64,000 nucleotides of DNA from CAIXSC01 sp046349915 (lineage in GTDB: Bacteria > Planctomycetota > Planctomycetia > Pirellulales > Pirellulaceae), in the NCBI GenBank assembly GCA_046349915.1, contig JAXMBL010000004.1:1302001-1366000 (forward strand). The letters run 5' to 3'. The notes beneath the pieces were generated by a model, which ran no database searches, was not told the origin of the DNA, and saw only the letters and a program-made list of their open reading frames with translations. Made by a program: the position numbers and the translations under genes. Below, piece after piece: positions 1 through 10,200 of the stretch (position 1 is the first letter of the stretch; each line of letters begins with the position of its first letter).

Positions 1-1
1 C

Positions 2-145
2 GTGTTTCCTCGCGTGAAAGCCGGTAAGTACAAATTGATGGTGCGAGGAGTATCTAGAAATCGTTCCCGAGAAAAAGAGGTGGAGCTTGTCGTCCCGCCA
101 CCGCCGGCGCAACCAGTGCGGATGGAAGTTCAACTCTCGATGTAG
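2..145 (+). CDS. 3' end of an unknown gene (partial)
   Basis: An open frame enters from the left edge and stops at TAG 143-145, leaving 47 residues. The visible tail has a beta-rich stretch (KAGKYKLMVRG) and a run of four prolines, followed by VRMEVQLSM. This resembles the end of a carboxypeptidase-regulatory-like or other Ig-like beta domain, but too little is visible to name it. It ends 17 bases before the next gene on the same strand, so it is probably the upstream member of the same operon. The codon use matches the following genes. Confidence 0.6.
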   Translation: MFPRVKAGKYKLMVRGVSRNRSREKEVELVVPPPPAQPVRMEVQLSM

Positions 146-162
146 TCGCGCGAGGAGTGCTG

Positions 163-2181
163 ATGAGTGCCTCGGAAAACGGCGACTACGATCCGGCGGA
201 TGCCGCGTGGCGCGAAATTGAACGGCTGATCGAGGAGTTCCGCGCCTTGGCGGCGACGGCGGTTCCCGCGGCGACGCTGTACGCCGCTCTTGTCGATCGT
301 GCCACGCGCGCAACAGGAGCGGTCGCCGCGGCGTTGTGGACTCGTACGGCCGATGGACGATTTCAGCCCGAACATCATCGACATGTGGAACGACTCGGAT
401 TGGCGGATGACTTGCGTGCGCGCGACTTACACGCACGGATGCTGGATGACTCGGCTGGTGCGAGCTCGACCTTGTGGATGCCCGCGGGCGCTGGCATCAC
501 TTCCTCCAATACACAGTTGCTGAATCGCGGCCATACGCTTAGCTTTACGCCATTGCGCGTCAACAACCAGACATTCGCCGTACTTGAGTTGGCTCATGCT
601 CCGTTTGAAGATCCGGAGTTGGAGCGTGGCTGCCAGAATGTCGTCGACCGATTCGTCCAACAGGTGAATGCCTGGAAGCTAGCGAGTCAGTTAGCGGAGG
701 TCGAGCGTCTGGAGACATGGGCTCAAGAACGCGAGGCGTTCGCTCTGCGGCTTCATGGAACTTTGAGTTGGGAGTCCGTGCAGGGCGAGGCGGTGCAAGG
801 AACTCGACGATTACTTTCGGCCGACCGTGTTTCGCTGGCCATTCGTCGCGGAAAGGCGACCAGGATTGAATCAGTAAGCGGCGTCGAGCAGATCGATCGT
901 CGCACGCAAGTAGCCTCGGCATTGGAACAATTGACGGCTGCCGTTTCACAATCAGGCGAAGTGCTCCGTTGGAGCGGATCGCGCGAAGACTTGCCTCCCC
1001 AAATCGCCGCGCCGTTGGATGCTTATCTCGACATTGCTCACCCTCGTTCGATCGTGGTGTGGCCCTTCGTGCCGCCTCGCTCCGCGGATGATCAAGAACC
1101 GGGCAAACGGCAAATCGATTCGGCCGACTTCCTCGCTTTGCTGATTGTCGAACGCTGGGGAGGGCTGTTTTCGGACGAAGAGATGGCGAAGCTGCGTGCG
1201 ATCGTACCTCATGTGGCGATGGCATTGGGAAATGCCTGGGAGTATTCGTCGCTGCCCGCCGTAGGGTTGTTGCGATCCCTGAGGGTGTTTACAGGAAATT
1301 CGAGTCGTGGGCGACGTCGACGTTGGCTCTCGCTGGGCGCTTGCGTCGCCTTGGTTGTCACCCTGTTGGCGCCCATCGAATTCACAATTCCTGCTCGAGG
1401 GGAGTTGCAGCCCAAGACGGTGCGCGACGTGTTTGCCACGAGTGATGGCGAAGTTTCGCGATTGTTAGTCAAGCACGAACAACGAGTCGATGCGCGACAG
1501 CCATTGATCGAACTCCAGAGCCCCGACTTGCAATTGGAGCGGGAGCGTGTGGCCGGCGAGTATCGGACAATGCGGGAGCGATTGTTGGCTGTCGAGTCGT
1601 CGCGGCTGCTCGACAAACCGCGCGATCGCGATTCACTGCCATCGCAGCAGTCATCGGAAACCGAACTGCGGCAAGCGATCGAGAGTTTGGAATCGCAATT
1701 GGCGATCATCGAAAAGCAGCGGGAGTCATTACGGCTGTTGAGCCCAATCGCGGGTGAGGTCCTTACCTGGAATCCCGAGGAAATGTTGGACTCACGACCT
1801 GTGAAACGAGGACAACTGCTGTTGAGCGTCGGCGCCGTGGATGGCGAGTGGGAGGCGAAACTTGACATTGACGACCAACGAGCCGGCCATGTGTTGCGAG
1901 CCTTCGAGAAGAGTGACGGCGCCTTGCCCGTGACCTTTGTATTGGCGACCGCTCCTGGGAATCGCCACTCGGGACTCCTGCGAAGAATTGACCGAGTGAC
2001 GGTGATGGATCGAGCGGGCCAACCCGCGGTTCGCATCTATGTTGACCTCAATCGCCAAGAGGTCTCGCCGCTCCGCCCCGGTGCGTCGGTCGTGGCACGA
2101 GTTCACTGTGGACGCCGACCGCTGGGGTATGTTTGGTTTCACGAGTTGTTCGAGTACCTGCGGACGCAGTTCTTTTTCTGA
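163..2181 (+). CDS. GAF-domain / HlyD-type membrane fusion protein
   Basis: This is a 672-residue protein. I chose ATG 163 because GAGGAG at 152-157 is well spaced; an in-frame GTG lies at 157. Residues about 15-170 and 190-375 look like two GAF-type sensory domains. One hydrophobic segment follows at about 388-406 (WLSLGACVALVVTLLAPIEF). After it comes a biotinyl/lipoyl half-motif (ARGELQPKTVRDVFA, then GEVSRLLVKHEQRVDARQPL), a coiled-coil stretch near 450-530, and a beta-barrel end as in HlyD/RND adaptors. The expected layout is cytoplasmic GAF sensors, one membrane pass and a periplasmic adaptor. It is the first complete gene of a three-gene set with a second adaptor and an M50 protease. 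The role in export is inferred from domains and neighbours; the GAF ligand is unknown. Confidence 0.85.
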   Translation: MSASENGDYDPADAAWREIERLIEEFRALAATAVPAATLYAALVDRATRATGAVAAALWTRTADGRFQPEHHRHVERLGLADDLRARDLHARMLDDSAGASSTLWMPAGAGITSSNTQLLNRGHTLSFTPLRVNNQTFAVLELAHAPFEDPELERGCQNVVDRFVQQVNAWKLASQLAEVERLETWAQEREAFALRLHGTLSWESVQGEAVQGTRRLLSADRVSLAIRRGKATRIESVSGVEQIDRRTQVASALEQLTAAVSQSGEVLRWSGSREDLPPQIAAPLDAYLDIAHPRSIVVWPFVPPRSADDQEPGKRQIDSADFLALLIVERWGGLFSDEEMAKLRAIVPHVAMALGNAWEYSSLPAVGLLRSLRVFTGNSSRGRRRRWLSLGACVALVVTLLAPIEFTIPARGELQPKTVRDVFATSDGEVSRLLVKHEQRVDARQPLIELQSPDLQLERERVAGEYRTMRERLLAVESSRLLDKPRDRDSLPSQQSSETELRQAIESLESQLAIIEKQRESLRLLSPIAGEVLTWNPEEMLDSRPVKRGQLLLSVGAVDGEWEAKLDIDDQRAGHVLRAFEKSDGALPVTFVLATAPGNRHSGLLRRIDRVTVMDRAGQPAVRIYVDLNRQEVSPLRPGASVVARVHCGRRPLGYVWFHELFEYLRTQFFF

Positions 2182-2262
2182 GGCGTGTATCCCATGTCCT
2201 TTCAATCTTCCGCCTTTCTGACGTCGTCTTACGAGTTCGCAGGTCGAAATGAGGAGGCGCCA

Positions 2263-3186
2263 ATGTTTTTTTCGCGAGTTGGTGAATGGGGAGCTTGGAC
2301 CCGTGTGCTTTGGGGTTGTGTTGTTTTGGGCATGACAGGGACTGTATCTGGGCAGGCAAGCGACTCGCACGGGATTGACTCGCGCGGGATCGAAGTAAAG
2401 TCGGTGCTCGTGAAGTTGATCGAGCGAATCGAGGTTCCAGCGAAACAGGCCGGGACCTTGGTGGAGATACCCGCCAAGGAGGGAAATGTTGTCAAGTTGG
2501 GTGATCTACTGGCGAGAATCGACGATGCTGAAGCGCAGATCGCCGTGCGGCGTGCAGAGTTGGAACAACAGATAGCCGCAAGTAAGGCTCGGAGTGACTA
2601 CGAGGTGAAGGCAGCGGAGGAAGAGTTGGTGGTCGCCGAGGCCGATTTGAAATCCGCCAAGCAAGCTCGCGAACGGTTGGCAGACAGCGTGTCGACGACT
2701 GAACTGGAACACTTACGACTCAAGGTGGCGCTCGCCAGTCTCCAAGTGCAGAGAAAGAACCACGATCAGAAAGTCGCGGAACTGACCGAGCAGCAGCGAG
2801 GTGCTGACCTAGAGCTTGCTCGCAGCCTCTTGGGGCAGCGGCGAGTGGTGGCGCCGTTTCAGGGCACGGTCGTCGAGGTGTATCGGCACGAGGGAGAGTG
2901 GGTTGAGCCGGGGGACAAAATTCTGCGACTGATTCGCATGGATCGGTTGCGCGCCGAGGGATTCGTCGACGCTCGCTTCGCGGGGCTCTCGCTGGTTCAT
3001 CGAGCCGCGATGCTCAAAGTTGATCTTCCCAATCGCCCGGGTGCTCAGTTTCCCGGAAAAATTACCTTTGCCAGCCCCGAGATCGATCCGGTGAACAAGC
3101 AGTTTCGCGTCACGGCCGAGTTCGATAATCGAGAAATGCAACTTCAGCCTGGCTTGCGAGCAATGATGACTATTGCGCCTCAGTAA
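2263..3186 (+). CDS. HlyD family periplasmic adaptor subunit
   Basis: This is a 307-residue protein. An upstream in-frame start at 2185 exists, but ATG 2263 has GAGGAG at 2251-2256 and gives a clear signal peptide (WTRVLWGCVVLGMTGTVSGQA). The mature part has the first lipoyl half (EVPAKQAGTLVEIPAKEGNVVKLGD), a heptad-rich hairpin of about 100 residues rich in Glu, Ala and Lys, then the second lipoyl half (APFQGTVVEVYRHEGEWVEPGD) and a beta-barrel ending near LQPGLRAMMTIAP. This is the standard layout of membrane-fusion adaptors. No ABC or RND pump and no TolC-like gene is visible nearby, so its partners are either the M50 protein that follows or genes outside the window. Confidence 0.88.
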   Translation: MFFSRVGEWGAWTRVLWGCVVLGMTGTVSGQASDSHGIDSRGIEVKSVLVKLIERIEVPAKQAGTLVEIPAKEGNVVKLGDLLARIDDAEAQIAVRRAELEQQIAASKARSDYEVKAAEEELVVAEADLKSAKQARERLADSVSTTELEHLRLKVALASLQVQRKNHDQKVAELTEQQRGADLELARSLLGQRRVVAPFQGTVVEVYRHEGEWVEPGDKILRLIRMDRLRAEGFVDARFAGLSLVHRAAMLKVDLPNRPGAQFPGKITFASPEIDPVNKQFRVTAEFDNREMQLQPGLRAMMTIAPQ

Positions 3187-3261
3187 GCAACTCTGCCCGT
3201 TCATGGCGACTCTCCTCGCGTCCCTTGGGAAATGCTCACGGCTGTTTGGTAGTGATGACTC

Positions 3262-5493
3262 ATGTTTCATTTGATTGATTCCCGCACACGGCCGTTGCGT
3301 TTCCGCTTTCGACCCGATTTGAACTGTCGACTGCGGGACGAGGGAGAGCGGCGATGTTGGATCGTGAGCGACCCGTTGGCTCGTCGTCACTATTTGTTGG
3401 AAGAGGAGGAGTTCTTTCTCGCCACGTGCCTGGATGGCGCTCGGAGCTTGGCTGATATCGAAGCTGAATTTCAGAATGCGTGGCCCACCCATCGCTTCAG
3501 CGTGACTCGTTTTCAGGTGTTTGTCGCGCGGCTGCATAACGATGGACTCTTGTGGGACGATTCGCCAGACCTTTCACGAGTCTTGAATCGACGACGCAAG
3601 GCAACCGGTTTGCGAGCATGGTTGGCGGCGCCCAGTAAACTACTGGCCTATCGCTTCCCTGGATTCAACCCTGACCAATTCTTGGAAGCGACCTATCCTT
3701 GGGTCAGATGGTGTTTCTCGCCCTGGGCCGCGCTGGGGGCGGCGTTGTTGATGGCTTGTGCGTTGGGGATCGTCCTGATTCATCCCGCTGAAGTCGCAGC
3801 TCGAATGCCTGAGATCGAGTCCTGGCTGACGCCGGAGCGAATGGCATATCTGGCTATCGTATTGGCGAGCACCAAGGTGCTGCACGAGTTGGGGCACGCG
3901 TATACCTGTCGACATTTTGGCGGGCGTTGTCGCGAGATCGGCATCATGCTGCTGGTCTTCACGCCATGTCTCTATTGCGATGTGAGTGACACGGTATTGA
4001 TCGCGGGGAAGTGGAGACGTGCCGCGGTCGCGGCCGCGGGGATGTGCGTCGAGTGTGTCTTCGCCGCCGCCTGCACGGTGATTTGGTGGAACACCGAATC
4101 GGAGTGGTTGGGGCGGTGGTGCCTCTTGTTTATGGGTGTTTCCGGTGTGAGCACTCTGATCTTCAACGGTAATCCTCTGTTGAGATACGACGGGTACTTT
4201 CTGCTGTCCGACCTAATGGACGTGCCCAATCTGTGGCAGAGGTCGCGAGCAGTGGCACGCGACGCCTTGTCTCGTTGGTGTCTGGGAACAAAGCGTCGCT
4301 CGGATGAGGCGGCGAGTGAGCGGTCGCCTCGCTGGCTGGGCCTCTATGCGGTCGCCTCCGAGTCGTATCGCATCTTGGTGACATGCGCGTGCCTGATGTT
4401 TGTTTGGCAGCTTTTCGAATCTTGGCGGCTCGAGCGTTTGGGTTGGTTGGCTGCCATCTTCTCGACAGGCGGCGCGTTCTTGCCCGTGATGGCCATTGCC
4501 CATCAACGGCTGAGCGACCCAGGATGGCGTCGCGAGGTGCGCCCTTCTCGGTTGCTGCTCACGATCATGGGAATTGCGGCCATTTTGCTGGTGGTATTGC
4601 TGGTTCCTCTGCCCAGTCACGTCGCGGGTCCTGCTTTGCTGCAAGTGGAGAACGCCGCGCCGCTCTACGTGACTGCGTCCGGCGTGATTCGTGACTCGCG
4701 TGAACCAGGAACTCGACTGGCCAAGGGAGAATTCGTCGCGACGCTGGAGAATCCCGAATTGGAGCGAGAGCGAGTGCGATGGCTGGGAGAAGTCGCCGTC
4801 CATGAAGCTCGAGTTGCTTACTTGGAAAGCGTGCGCGGCGACGATCCACAAGCTGGTTCGTTGCTCCCCGCCGCACTGGAGGCGTTAGAGGCGGCTCGTG
4901 AGCTGGCGCAAAGTCGACAGCAAGAGATCGCTCGGTTGTCTTTGGTCGCGCCCAGGGCGGGAGAATTGCTGGCGCCGCCTCATGTGCCATCCAACGACGG
5001 CGACGCTCAAGATCGAGTTCCGGGCCAAGCTTTAGCCAAATGGAGTGGGACTCCACTCGATGTTCGGAACCGAGGAGCTCATATGGAAAGCGGCACGCTG
5101 GTGGGGTGGGTTGGTGATCCCAGTCGCCTTGAAGCCGTGGTGTATCTGTCCGAGACCGAGGTCGAGCGAGTTTGGGTGGGGAATGAGGCGAGTTTGCGTT
5201 TCGCGGCCTGGCCAGGAGACCGTTTTCACGGAGTGGTCCGCGAAATCGCTCAGGCGGCCGTGGAAGAAGTGCCGCGTGAATTAACGGTTGGAGACGACGC
5301 GCTCTGGCGACCAGATGAGTCGGGTATTCCCCGTTTTGCCGAGACCACTTATCGAGCAAAGGTGTCCCTCGATGTTCGCGATCTGCCACCACTCAATCGA
5401 GTGCGCGGCGCGGCGAAGATCGAAGTGTCCGCGGAATCGCTGGTGAGTCGAGTGTTACGGAACTTGCGTAAGTCGTTCGCGTGGATGCCATGA
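3262..5493 (+). CDS. PqqD-like / M50 site-2-type metalloprotease / HlyD fusion protein
   Basis: This is a 743-residue protein. Residues about 15-95 resemble a PqqD-like peptide-binding winged helix (SDPLARRHYLLEEEEFFL). Residues about 150-440 are a polytopic membrane M50 domain with the zinc motif HELGH at 208-212 and the second metal-ligand region LLRYDGYFLLSD (Asp about 310). After a last membrane segment (LLLTIMGIAAILLVVLLVPL) there is a HlyD-like periplasmic region with a split lipoyl domain and a short coiled coil. The family is usually annotated as putative peptide zinc metalloprotease. Combined with the two preceding adaptors it suggests cleavage and/or export of a peptide or protein substrate. 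Which substrate is not shown by the sequence; the giant protein starting at 7261 is the nearest candidate. It ends tail-to-tail with a minus-strand gene. Confidence 0.88.
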   Translation: MFHLIDSRTRPLRFRFRPDLNCRLRDEGERRCWIVSDPLARRHYLLEEEEFFLATCLDGARSLADIEAEFQNAWPTHRFSVTRFQVFVARLHNDGLLWDDSPDLSRVLNRRRKATGLRAWLAAPSKLLAYRFPGFNPDQFLEATYPWVRWCFSPWAALGAALLMACALGIVLIHPAEVAARMPEIESWLTPERMAYLAIVLASTKVLHELGHAYTCRHFGGRCREIGIMLLVFTPCLYCDVSDTVLIAGKWRRAAVAAAGMCVECVFAAACTVIWWNTESEWLGRWCLLFMGVSGVSTLIFNGNPLLRYDGYFLLSDLMDVPNLWQRSRAVARDALSRWCLGTKRRSDEAASERSPRWLGLYAVASESYRILVTCACLMFVWQLFESWRLERLGWLAAIFSTGGAFLPVMAIAHQRLSDPGWRREVRPSRLLLTIMGIAAILLVVLLVPLPSHVAGPALLQVENAAPLYVTASGVIRDSREPGTRLAKGEFVATLENPELERERVRWLGEVAVHEARVAYLESVRGDDPQAGSLLPAALEALEAARELAQSRQQEIARLSLVAPRAGELLAPPHVPSNDGDAQDRVPGQALAKWSGTPLDVRNRGAHMESGTLVGWVGDPSRLEAVVYLSETEVERVWVGNEASLRFAAWPGDRFHGVVREIAQAAVEEVPRELTVGDDALWRPDESGIPRFAETTYRAKVSLDVRDLPPLNRVRGAAKIEVSAESLVSRVLRNLRKSFAWMP

Positions 5494-5497
5494 TGAG

Positions 5498-5725
5498 GAC
5501 CACGAATCGCACGAATTTCACGAATCCAGATGGAAGAGCTGGGCCGTTGAGTGCCATCTCGCGCACTGGGATCTATCCACTTTCAGATAGCAACAGCCAG
5601 AGGTTTACGTCGAACGCCACTCCGATCCCTCATTCGTTCGATTCGTGAGATTCGTGGTCGAATCACCTGTCTACCTTGAACACCACTCCGGCATTCCGTC
5701 CTTAAGGTTCGAGCTATTCGTGGTC
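5498..5725. repeat. Intergenic inverted-repeat element (CACGAAT family)
   Basis: Between two convergent genes, 5498-5526 carries a sequence built of CACGAAT-like units (GACCACGAATCGCACGAATT and onward). The reverse complement of 5632-5659 matches it at about 24 of 28 positions. A third, shorter copy of the right arm (ATTCGTGGTC) ends at 5725. The layout, two long degenerate inverted arms around about 105 bases without an ORF, resembles a repeated intergenic palindromic element rather than a gene. Confidence 0.6.
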
Positions 5726-5750
5726 AAGTTGCCGTCGACGGGGTCTGAGC

Positions 5751-6746
5751 TTAGGGGATCAGGAAGATCAGGCCGAGCAGAACGCTCGACTCAACGGTCG
5801 CTCCCGCGACGCTGATGGGTGGTCGTTCTCTCACGCGAGGGGCATGGAAACCGGCGGGATAGGGTTGTTGCCAGTCGTAGCAAGTCCGCGGGTGGTTCAC
5901 GGCCATCAGGTACGGTAGCGCGGGGATTGTTGTGAAAAAGCGTGCGCCGGAGACGATCGGTTGCACTGGACCCCAGTGGCGACCATATCGCTCCAGGTTT
6001 TTCTCTTCGAAATACAACGGGCGATAGCAGAAGTCGCCGGCCACGGGGCCCGTGAAGTTCGGCACGCCTTCGGCACTACGAGCAGGTCCATAGGCAATTG
6101 GAGGTTGCTCACGGAAATACTCGCGTGAATAGTCTGGGACCGATTTGTCTCGGCGAGCGGCTCGGGCGATCAGCGACTGGCTGGCGCCCACCAATGACGG
6201 CGTCTGCAACGTGATGTCATCGACCTCGATCTTCTCTGGCGGCGCTGGGGCGGCGGGTGGAGGCGGGGAGGGCAACAACTCGCGGACGGGCTGGGGGATG
6301 ATCGGCTGCGCCACTTCTTCAGTCGTTGACGGCTCTTCATCGTCCACGGTTGGAAGCCGAGCAGGCTCGCGCACTTCCTCGACCTCTTCGTGAATCGGAG
6401 GAAGTCGAGCTGGTTCGTCGAGTGCGATTTGCGATTCGCGGTCCAATTGTTGCGGAATGACTGCGGTCAAGAGCTTGGACGGCGACTCGGTGGCGTCCAG
6501 CAGCGATGTCCCGCCGGCGATCTCAACTTCCACGGGAACTGGCCGGGCCGCCGCGACACTTGTGGGGCGAATCTCGCTCGGAGTGCGGCGAGAGCTCTCC
6601 ATGATCGCCACGGCGGACTCGCCCACGGCGGGTGAGTCGAGGGGCGATCCTTGCGAGCGTCCCGAAACAATCAACCCGCCGAGAAGGACGCCCAAGGCGA
6701 GGCGACGTAGCCAACTGGATCGTGGTGTTTGAGTCGAGTTGGTCAT
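5751..6746 (-). CDS. Secreted proline-rich protein with a conserved C-terminal domain, function unknown
   Basis: This is a 331-residue protein with a signal-peptide-like N-terminus (SSWLRRLALGVLLGGLIVSG). The middle (about 40-200) is low-complexity, rich in Pro, Glu, Val and Ala, with repeated ARLP segments (EPARLPPIHEEVEEV, EPARLPTVDDEE). The last 110 residues are ordered and aromatic (CYRPLYFEEKNLERYG, ARFFTTIPALPYLM), ending in a hydrophobic tail (VESSVLLGLIFLIP). I have the impression this C-terminal block recurs in planctomycete proteins of unknown function, but I cannot check that here. It is convergent with the M50 gene and divergent from the giant adhesin. It could be a cell-envelope protein. 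Confidence 0.8.
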   Translation of the reverse strand: MTNSTQTPRSSWLRRLALGVLLGGLIVSGRSQGSPLDSPAVGESAVAIMESSRRTPSEIRPTSVAAARPVPVEVEIAGGTSLLDATESPSKLLTAVIPQQLDRESQIALDEPARLPPIHEEVEEVREPARLPTVDDEEPSTTEEVAQPIIPQPVRELLPSPPPPAAPAPPEKIEVDDITLQTPSLVGASQSLIARAARRDKSVPDYSREYFREQPPIAYGPARSAEGVPNFTGPVAGDFCYRPLYFEEKNLERYGRHWGPVQPIVSGARFFTTIPALPYLMAVNHPRTCYDWQQPYPAGFHAPRVRERPPISVAGATVESSVLLGLIFLIP

Positions 6747-7049
6747 GATCAGGGACTCGGTGGGAAATCAACAAACGAAGCGCATGAATCGGGACTTGGC
6801 GGACTACGACTTTGGGGAGTCGCTACGATCGAATCGCGAGATATCGCCCGCACAGACGTTTTCGCCACCCGCGACCGTCACTTTCCACATTTCCTACCCA
6901 GGAGCCTACGTTGGGCATAGGCTGTGCAATCCGAACGGTTCGTAAGTTCGCTAGCTTGGAATTTACCGCTGCAATCCGATCTACGGGATTTTCCGGTCTT
7001 TTCGGTATAACCGTCACCATTCGCACCCTCCGTTTGACGGTGAACGAAT

Positions 7050-7065
7050 TGGCGCGGATAATGCT
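7050..7065 (+). promoter_or_regulatory. Candidate sigma-54 (-24/-12) promoter
   Basis: The sequence TGGCGCGGATAATGCT matches the sigma-54 consensus TGGCACG-N4-TTGCW at all but two defined positions. It has the required 10 bases between the GG and GC dinucleotides. It lies about 195 bases upstream of the giant adhesin start. One sequence match can arise by chance, and no activator site was identified. Confidence 0.35.
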
Positions 7066-7100
7066 GGACGTCGTTTCCCTGGCGGAGGAAACGTTCGCAA

Positions 7101-7133
7101 GGGCTCGCACAACCCGCAATACCGTGCGAGCCC
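7101..7133 (+). terminator. Hairpin in the leader of the giant adhesin gene
   Basis: A perfect 10-base inverted repeat (GGGCTCGCAC / GTGCGAGCCC) with a 13-base loop is followed by CCTTTTCCC. This could be a weak terminator or attenuator downstream of the sigma-54-like box, or simply a structured 5' leader. The U tract is short, so termination is uncertain. Confidence 0.35.
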
Positions 7134-7260
7134 CCTTTTCCCATAAGCTCCATGAACTCGCCTGACTCCAACTAACGATATCTGTGTGAGCGAACGAGGA
7201 AGTCGAAACTAACCGACTTTCCGCCAGGGACGCCCTTCGCCCACGCAGCCGGGATGGACT

Positions 7261-10200
7261 ATGCCTCTGTTTCATGCAATACGCCGGCTTTGGAATGACT
7301 GGCTCGACGGAGAACGTTCCGCATCGAGATTGCGACGCTCCGACGAACGGGCCTTTCCGCGTCTGTACGGCATGCGGCTGGAAGAACGCCAGTTGCTCGA
7401 CGCCGCTCCCCTCGTCCAACTCACCGCGGGCGGATTGTTGACCGTTGGCGCCGGCGCGGAAGCGAACGATGGTCAGGCGGATCAGTTTGCTATCACCGAG
7501 AGCCATGACGTCTCGGGCAGCCGGATCGATATTCAGGTAAATGGTCAGGCGGCGGGATCGTTTGATAAGTCGCTGGTGACCCAAATACGGGTGGTGGGAT
7601 CGTCAGACGCAGACACGTTGGTCCTGGACCCGCTAGCCTCGCCCGCTGACGGCGTCTTTTTTGAAGGCGCGGGCTACCCATCGGCTGTTTCCGATCAACT
7701 CATTCTCCAGTCCCCCGTTATCGATGCGTTGCCGACGCCCGTGCATGTCCAGCATGGGATGGCGGCCGATGGAGGCGCAATCACCATCACTGGGGGAACC
7801 GACGATCTGGGGTTCGTCGAGTACGTAGGTGTGGAACAAGTGACGGATCGGCTGGCAGTCGAGTCTCGTTCGTTCCAGCTTGAAGACGGCCTGTCGGCTC
7901 GGTTGGTGGGAGGGGGAGAGTCAGGCGAATCTCGCCTGATTGGCTCGACGGGCATATCGATCGACTTCTCGACCCCATCACAGTCGCTATCGGTGACGGC
8001 CTTGGGACAGTCGACGAATGGCGCGTTGGGTGAGCCGCCCGCGGACGTGGGATCAGAGGCAGCTCGCATTCGCGTCGAGGGGGAGTGGGCGATTGCCGGC
8101 GGTAGCCTGAGTTTTGACGCCGGCGAAGCTGGACTGTTGGAGGTGACTGGGCGGCTTTCGACGACCGACACACGAGCTCAAGCAACGGGTGGATCGATTC
8201 ATCTCTTGGGCGACCGTGTTTACGTCCGTGATGGCGCCCAGGTGGATGCCTCGGGCGATGCGGGAGGCGGCGAGATTCTGGTGGGGGGAGGCCAAGCTGG
8301 CGCGGATCCGCTGGTTCGCAACGCTCAATATACTTGGCTGGAATCGGGCGCGGTGTTATCGGCCAACGCACTGGGGAACGGCTCGGGGGGACGAGTGATC
8401 GTGTGGGCCGATGTCATGGCGGCGGTCCATGGCGATATCAGTGCGATGGGTGGAGTTGGCGGGGGAGACGGCGGCTTCGTAGAAACGTCGGGCCTTGTCG
8501 ACTTGGTTGTCTGGAACGCGCCGAATGTTTCCTCGCCCCAAGGCGAAGCGGGCGTTTGGTTGATTGATCCGCTCAGCATCACCATTGTGGCTGGATCTAC
8601 CAATACGGCTGTCACGACGACGTCTCCCTTTACGCCGACCGGGGCTGGAGCTCAGTTGAGCATCGATACACTGAGGACGGCGTTGGGAGGTGGCTCCAGC
8701 GTTGTGATCCGGACCGCATCTGGCACTGGCACGGGTGATATCACGCTGGACACGAACCTCAATTTGAATGGTTTGAATGGCGCCACCCTTACGCTCAACG
8801 CTCACAATGACATAATCCTGAACGGTTCGATTTCCGACAGTAGTCTCGCTTCGGTGGACCGTGTGGATCTGACCTTTAACTCTGATAGCGATAACTCGGG
8901 CAGTGGCGTCATTCGGCTCAATAACGCGACGCTCAGCTCTGGTGGAGGCTCGATTACGTTTTTGGACAACGTGATCTTGGGAGCGAATGTCACAATTGAC
9001 TCCCGAACCGGCGCGGGAGCGGGGCGAGACATCAGTTTTTCCGAAACCGTAAATGCCGATAACAGCGCGACAAGTAATCGCCAACTGGTGGTGAATGCCG
9101 GAGGCGCAAACGTTACTTTTAACGGAGTCATTGGCAGCGCTTCAACAAGCGTGCTCGCCGACCTGGATGTGACCGCGGCGACGATCAATTTGGCCGCTAA
9201 TGTGAATGTGAATGACTCCAATAATCAGAATGTAACATTCACCGGCGATGTAGTCCTCTTGGCCAATGTACAGATCACCACGGTTTCTGGGGCAAATGCC
9301 AATGATCTTCAAGTCACCGGTTCATTGCGCGGCGCTTCAGGGTACACCACGCGGCTCGATATTTTTGCCGGCACAGGCGACGTGAAGTTTGATGCCAACG
9401 TGGACCAGTTGGGACTTTTCCGCATTCGCTCGGCCGGTGCGGTCTCGTTGCAGTCGGTAACCACCGGTGGCGTCATTTCGGGCATCAACCACACGATTCA
9501 CGTCGGAGCGGACAGCGCCGTCGCGTCACTCGTCTTGCGTGGCGATTTGCGCACGAATGGTCTCGCGGGCGACACAAGTGGCATACGGCTGAATTCAACG
9601 GGCGCGATTCAGCTTGATGCGTTAAGTACTGCAGCAGGTTCGATTCTTCTGCAAACCGACGGCGACACCACTACGGATGGCGCGGTCGTGTTTGTTGGAA
9701 CCACGACCATTGAGAGCGATACCTCGGGGCTCGACGGTCTGCGAATCGATGTGGGAAGCAATTCGCTCGACCTTTCCAACATGACGCTGAACACGCTGGA
9801 CCATTTGGTAGTTTCGACGGCTGCCACTCAGACGGTCGCCCTGGGAACTCATTCGCTTGGCGACGGCGGTGGAAACGCCAATACGGCGCTTTCCGTATCC
9901 TCGGGCACAGTGCGTCTCGCGGGCGACATTACGGCCTTGGGGAACGTGCTGCTTACTGGGACCGTGGAACTGCGGGGAGCAATCGATATTGTCACCAGTG
10001 GTGCGACGGTCTCTGGCGACGTCCAGATCATTGGCTTGACGCGAGCGGATGATTCTACGACGCAGAATCGGACTCTAGTCGTCAACGCGGGCGTGCACGA
10101 CGTCACTTTTAATGGTGACATCGGCGCTAACTCTCCTGGGTCGTTGGCTGGCTTGACCGTGACCGCCGCGACAATCACCTTGGGTGGTGCAAAGGTGGTG

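Larger units (their letters stand above)
6747..7260. other. 514-base leader between divergent genes
   Basis: This gap separates the minus-strand secreted protein from the giant adhesin. Short ORFs in it lack ribosome sites and look incidental. It holds a sigma-54-like box at 7050-7065 and a hairpin at 7101-7133, both listed separately, and a 7-base inverted pair ACCGTCA/TGACGGT around 7010-7042. An untranslated leader of about 180 bases would follow if the sigma-54-like site is used. Confidence 0.5.
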
